A stretch of DNA of 64,000 nt from an uncultured Collinsella sp. (GTDB taxonomy: Bacteria; Actinomycetota; Coriobacteriia; Coriobacteriales; Coriobacteriaceae). Made by a program: the position numbers and the translations under genes. Numbering within the stretch: position 1 is the stretch's first letter; each line of letters begins with the position of its first letter. Where the stretch lies: contig CABUKS010000001.1 of the NCBI GenBank assembly GCA_902492235.1, forward strand, positions 91,151 through 155,150. Reading direction: 5' to 3'. The notes beneath the pieces were generated by a model. That model did no database searches. It was not told the DNA's origin and saw nothing but the letters and a program-made list of their open reading frames with translations. Of this stretch, positions 62,871-64,000 are shown piece after piece.

Positions 62871-63995
62871 TTACGCCTCCGTGGGCTCCACGCCCAGCTC
62901 GTTGCGGACGAGTTCGAAGGCTGCGGCGATGGCCTTGTCCATGTCGTAGTACTTGTAGCCGCCCAGGCGACCGGCAAAGATCACGTCGCCCTCCTGCGCC
63001 GCCAGCTCCTCGTACTGCTTGTAGAGGGCCTCGTTCTTGGCGTCGTTGATGGGGTAGTAGGGCTCGTCGCCGGGCTTCCAGTCGGCCGGGTACTCGCGCG
63101 TGATGACGGTCTTGTCCTGCGTGCCAAACTCAAAGTGCTTGTGCTCGATGATGCGCGTGTAGGGGATCTCGCGCTCGGTGTAGTTGACCACGGCCACGCC
63201 CTGGTGGTCCTGCTCGTCGAGCGTCTCGGTCTCAAACCGCAGACTGCGGTACTCCAGCGTGCCCAGCTTAAAGTCGTAGAACGCGTCGATGGGGCCGCAG
63301 TAGATCGTCTTGGCGGCGATATCGGGCTCGGCGGCGATCAGCTCCTTGTACTCCACGCCGCAACGCACCTCGACGCCCTCGAGCATGTTGGCGACCATCT
63401 TGGTGTAGCCGCCCATGGGGATGCCCTGGTAGCGGTCGTTGAAGTAGTTGTTGTCGTAGGTGAAGCGGCAGGGGAGGCGCTTGATGATGCTCGCGGGCAG
63501 GTCGCGGCAGTCGCGGCCCCACTGCTTCTCGGTGTAGCCCTTCACGAGCGTCTCGAAGATGTCGCGGCCCACGAGGGACAGCGCCTGCTCCTCGAGGTTC
63601 TGCGGCTCGCCGATGTTCTCGGCGGCCACCTGCTCGGCAATCTTTGCCTTGGCATCGGCCGGCGTGACGACGCCCGGCCACATCTTGGCGAAGGTATTCA
63701 TGTTGAAGGGCATGTTGTACATGTTGCCGTGGAAGTTGGCGACCGGCGAGTTGACGTAGTTGTTGAACTCGGCGAAGCGGTTGGCGTAGTCCCAGACGTC
63801 CCTCATGGAGGTGTGGAAGATGTGCGCGCCGTAGCGGTGGACCTGGATGCCCTCGACGTCCTCGGTGTAGATGTTGCCGGCGATGTGGTCGCGGCGGTCG
63901 ATGACCAGGACCGACTTGCCGGCGCGCTTGGCGGCGTTGGCGAAGACGGCGCCCGAAAGGCCGGCACCGACGACGAGGTAATCGTACTGGGACAT
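62871..63995 (-). CDS. glf: UDP-galactopyranose mutase
   Basis: A 374-residue flavoenzyme that makes UDP-galactofuranose, a donor for galactofuranose-containing surface polysaccharides. The FAD motif VVGAGLSGAVFAN is near residue 8, GNIYTEDVEGIQVHRYGAHIFHT follows, and TREYPADWKPGDEPYYPI (about 300-315) and AGRLGGYKYYDMD (near 342) are family hallmarks. It is complete, GC-rich, and sits past the accessory island with its start at the window edge. It probably supports the polysaccharide locus 15 kb away. Confidence 0.97.
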   Translation of the reverse strand: MSQYDYLVVGAGLSGAVFANAAKRAGKSVLVIDRRDHIAGNIYTEDVEGIQVHRYGAHIFHTSMRDVWDYANRFAEFNNYVNSPVANFHGNMYNMPFNMNTFAKMWPGVVTPADAKAKIAEQVAAENIGEPQNLEEQALSLVGRDIFETLVKGYTEKQWGRDCRDLPASIIKRLPCRFTYDNNYFNDRYQGIPMGGYTKMVANMLEGVEVRCGVEYKELIAAEPDIAAKTIYCGPIDAFYDFKLGTLEYRSLRFETETLDEQDHQGVAVVNYTEREIPYTRIIEHKHFEFGTQDKTVITREYPADWKPGDEPYYPINDAKNEALYKQYEELAAQEGDVIFAGRLGGYKYYDMDKAIAAAFELVRNELGVEPTEA

Positions 63996-64000
63996 GGATA

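Overview
The window reads as a chromosomal segment of a high-GC, anaerobic Gram-positive bacterium, most like Collinsella or a close relative in the Coriobacteriia. This is an inference from gene content and codon use (strong G/C third positions over the housekeeping half, formate hydrogenlyase, selenocysteine machinery, LoaP-type polysaccharide locus); no 16S gene is present to confirm it.

Region 1 (1-12.5 kb) is an energy and cofactor block on the plus strand. It holds the end of a formate hydrogenlyase / group 4 [NiFe] hydrogenase operon (large subunit, ferredoxin subunit, NuoB-like subunit, HycH, HycI protease), a formate channel and a molybdopterin oxidoreductase. Then come selA, selB, an unlisted tRNA-Sec gene (selC, 11177-11273), mobA and a DUF3343 putative selenium/sulfur carrier. 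Together they supply Sec decoding and molybdenum cofactor beside a formate-handling complex.

Region 2 (12.5-34.3 kb) is housekeeping and metabolism: gdhA, a two-gene xanthine-dehydrogenase-type molybdenum hydroxylase, tRNA-Leu(UAG), tig-clpP-clpX, valS, folC, and on the minus strand an M24 peptidase and a three-gene glycerol-3-phosphate-dehydrogenase-like operon. A zinc-ribbon membrane protein and thrS follow on the plus strand. The gaps carry several families of long inverted repeats: four copies of one element, two of another flanking valS, and a tandem 68-bp pair.

Region 3 (34.3-48.5 kb) is an exopolysaccharide locus headed by a LoaP/NusG-like antiterminator: initiating sugar transferase, four glycosyltransferases, two polysaccharide pyruvyl transferases, two F420-hydrogenase-beta-like iron-sulfur proteins, a polymerase, a flippase and a terminal HTH-HAD fusion. 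Base composition drops visibly inside the first GT4 gene and stays AT-richer to about 62.7 kb. A UDP-galactopyranose mutase (glf) at the right end, back in GC-rich codon use, probably serves the same polysaccharide.

Region 4 (48.5-62.7 kb) is an accessory island between the polysaccharide genes and glf. It contains an XRE-ImmA/PIN toxin-antitoxin-like pair, remnants of two IS256-type elements (one pair inverted, one pair direct), a pseudogene with two amber codons, a UvrD helicase fragment, a stand-alone defence-type reverse transcriptase, an uncharacterised two-gene cassette (57808-59804), an AAA ATPase plus TOPRIM-like pair behind a perfect inverted repeat, and two large hairpin elements. 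The best candidates for an undescribed system are the reverse transcriptase with its long non-coding leader and the unknown two-gene cassette.
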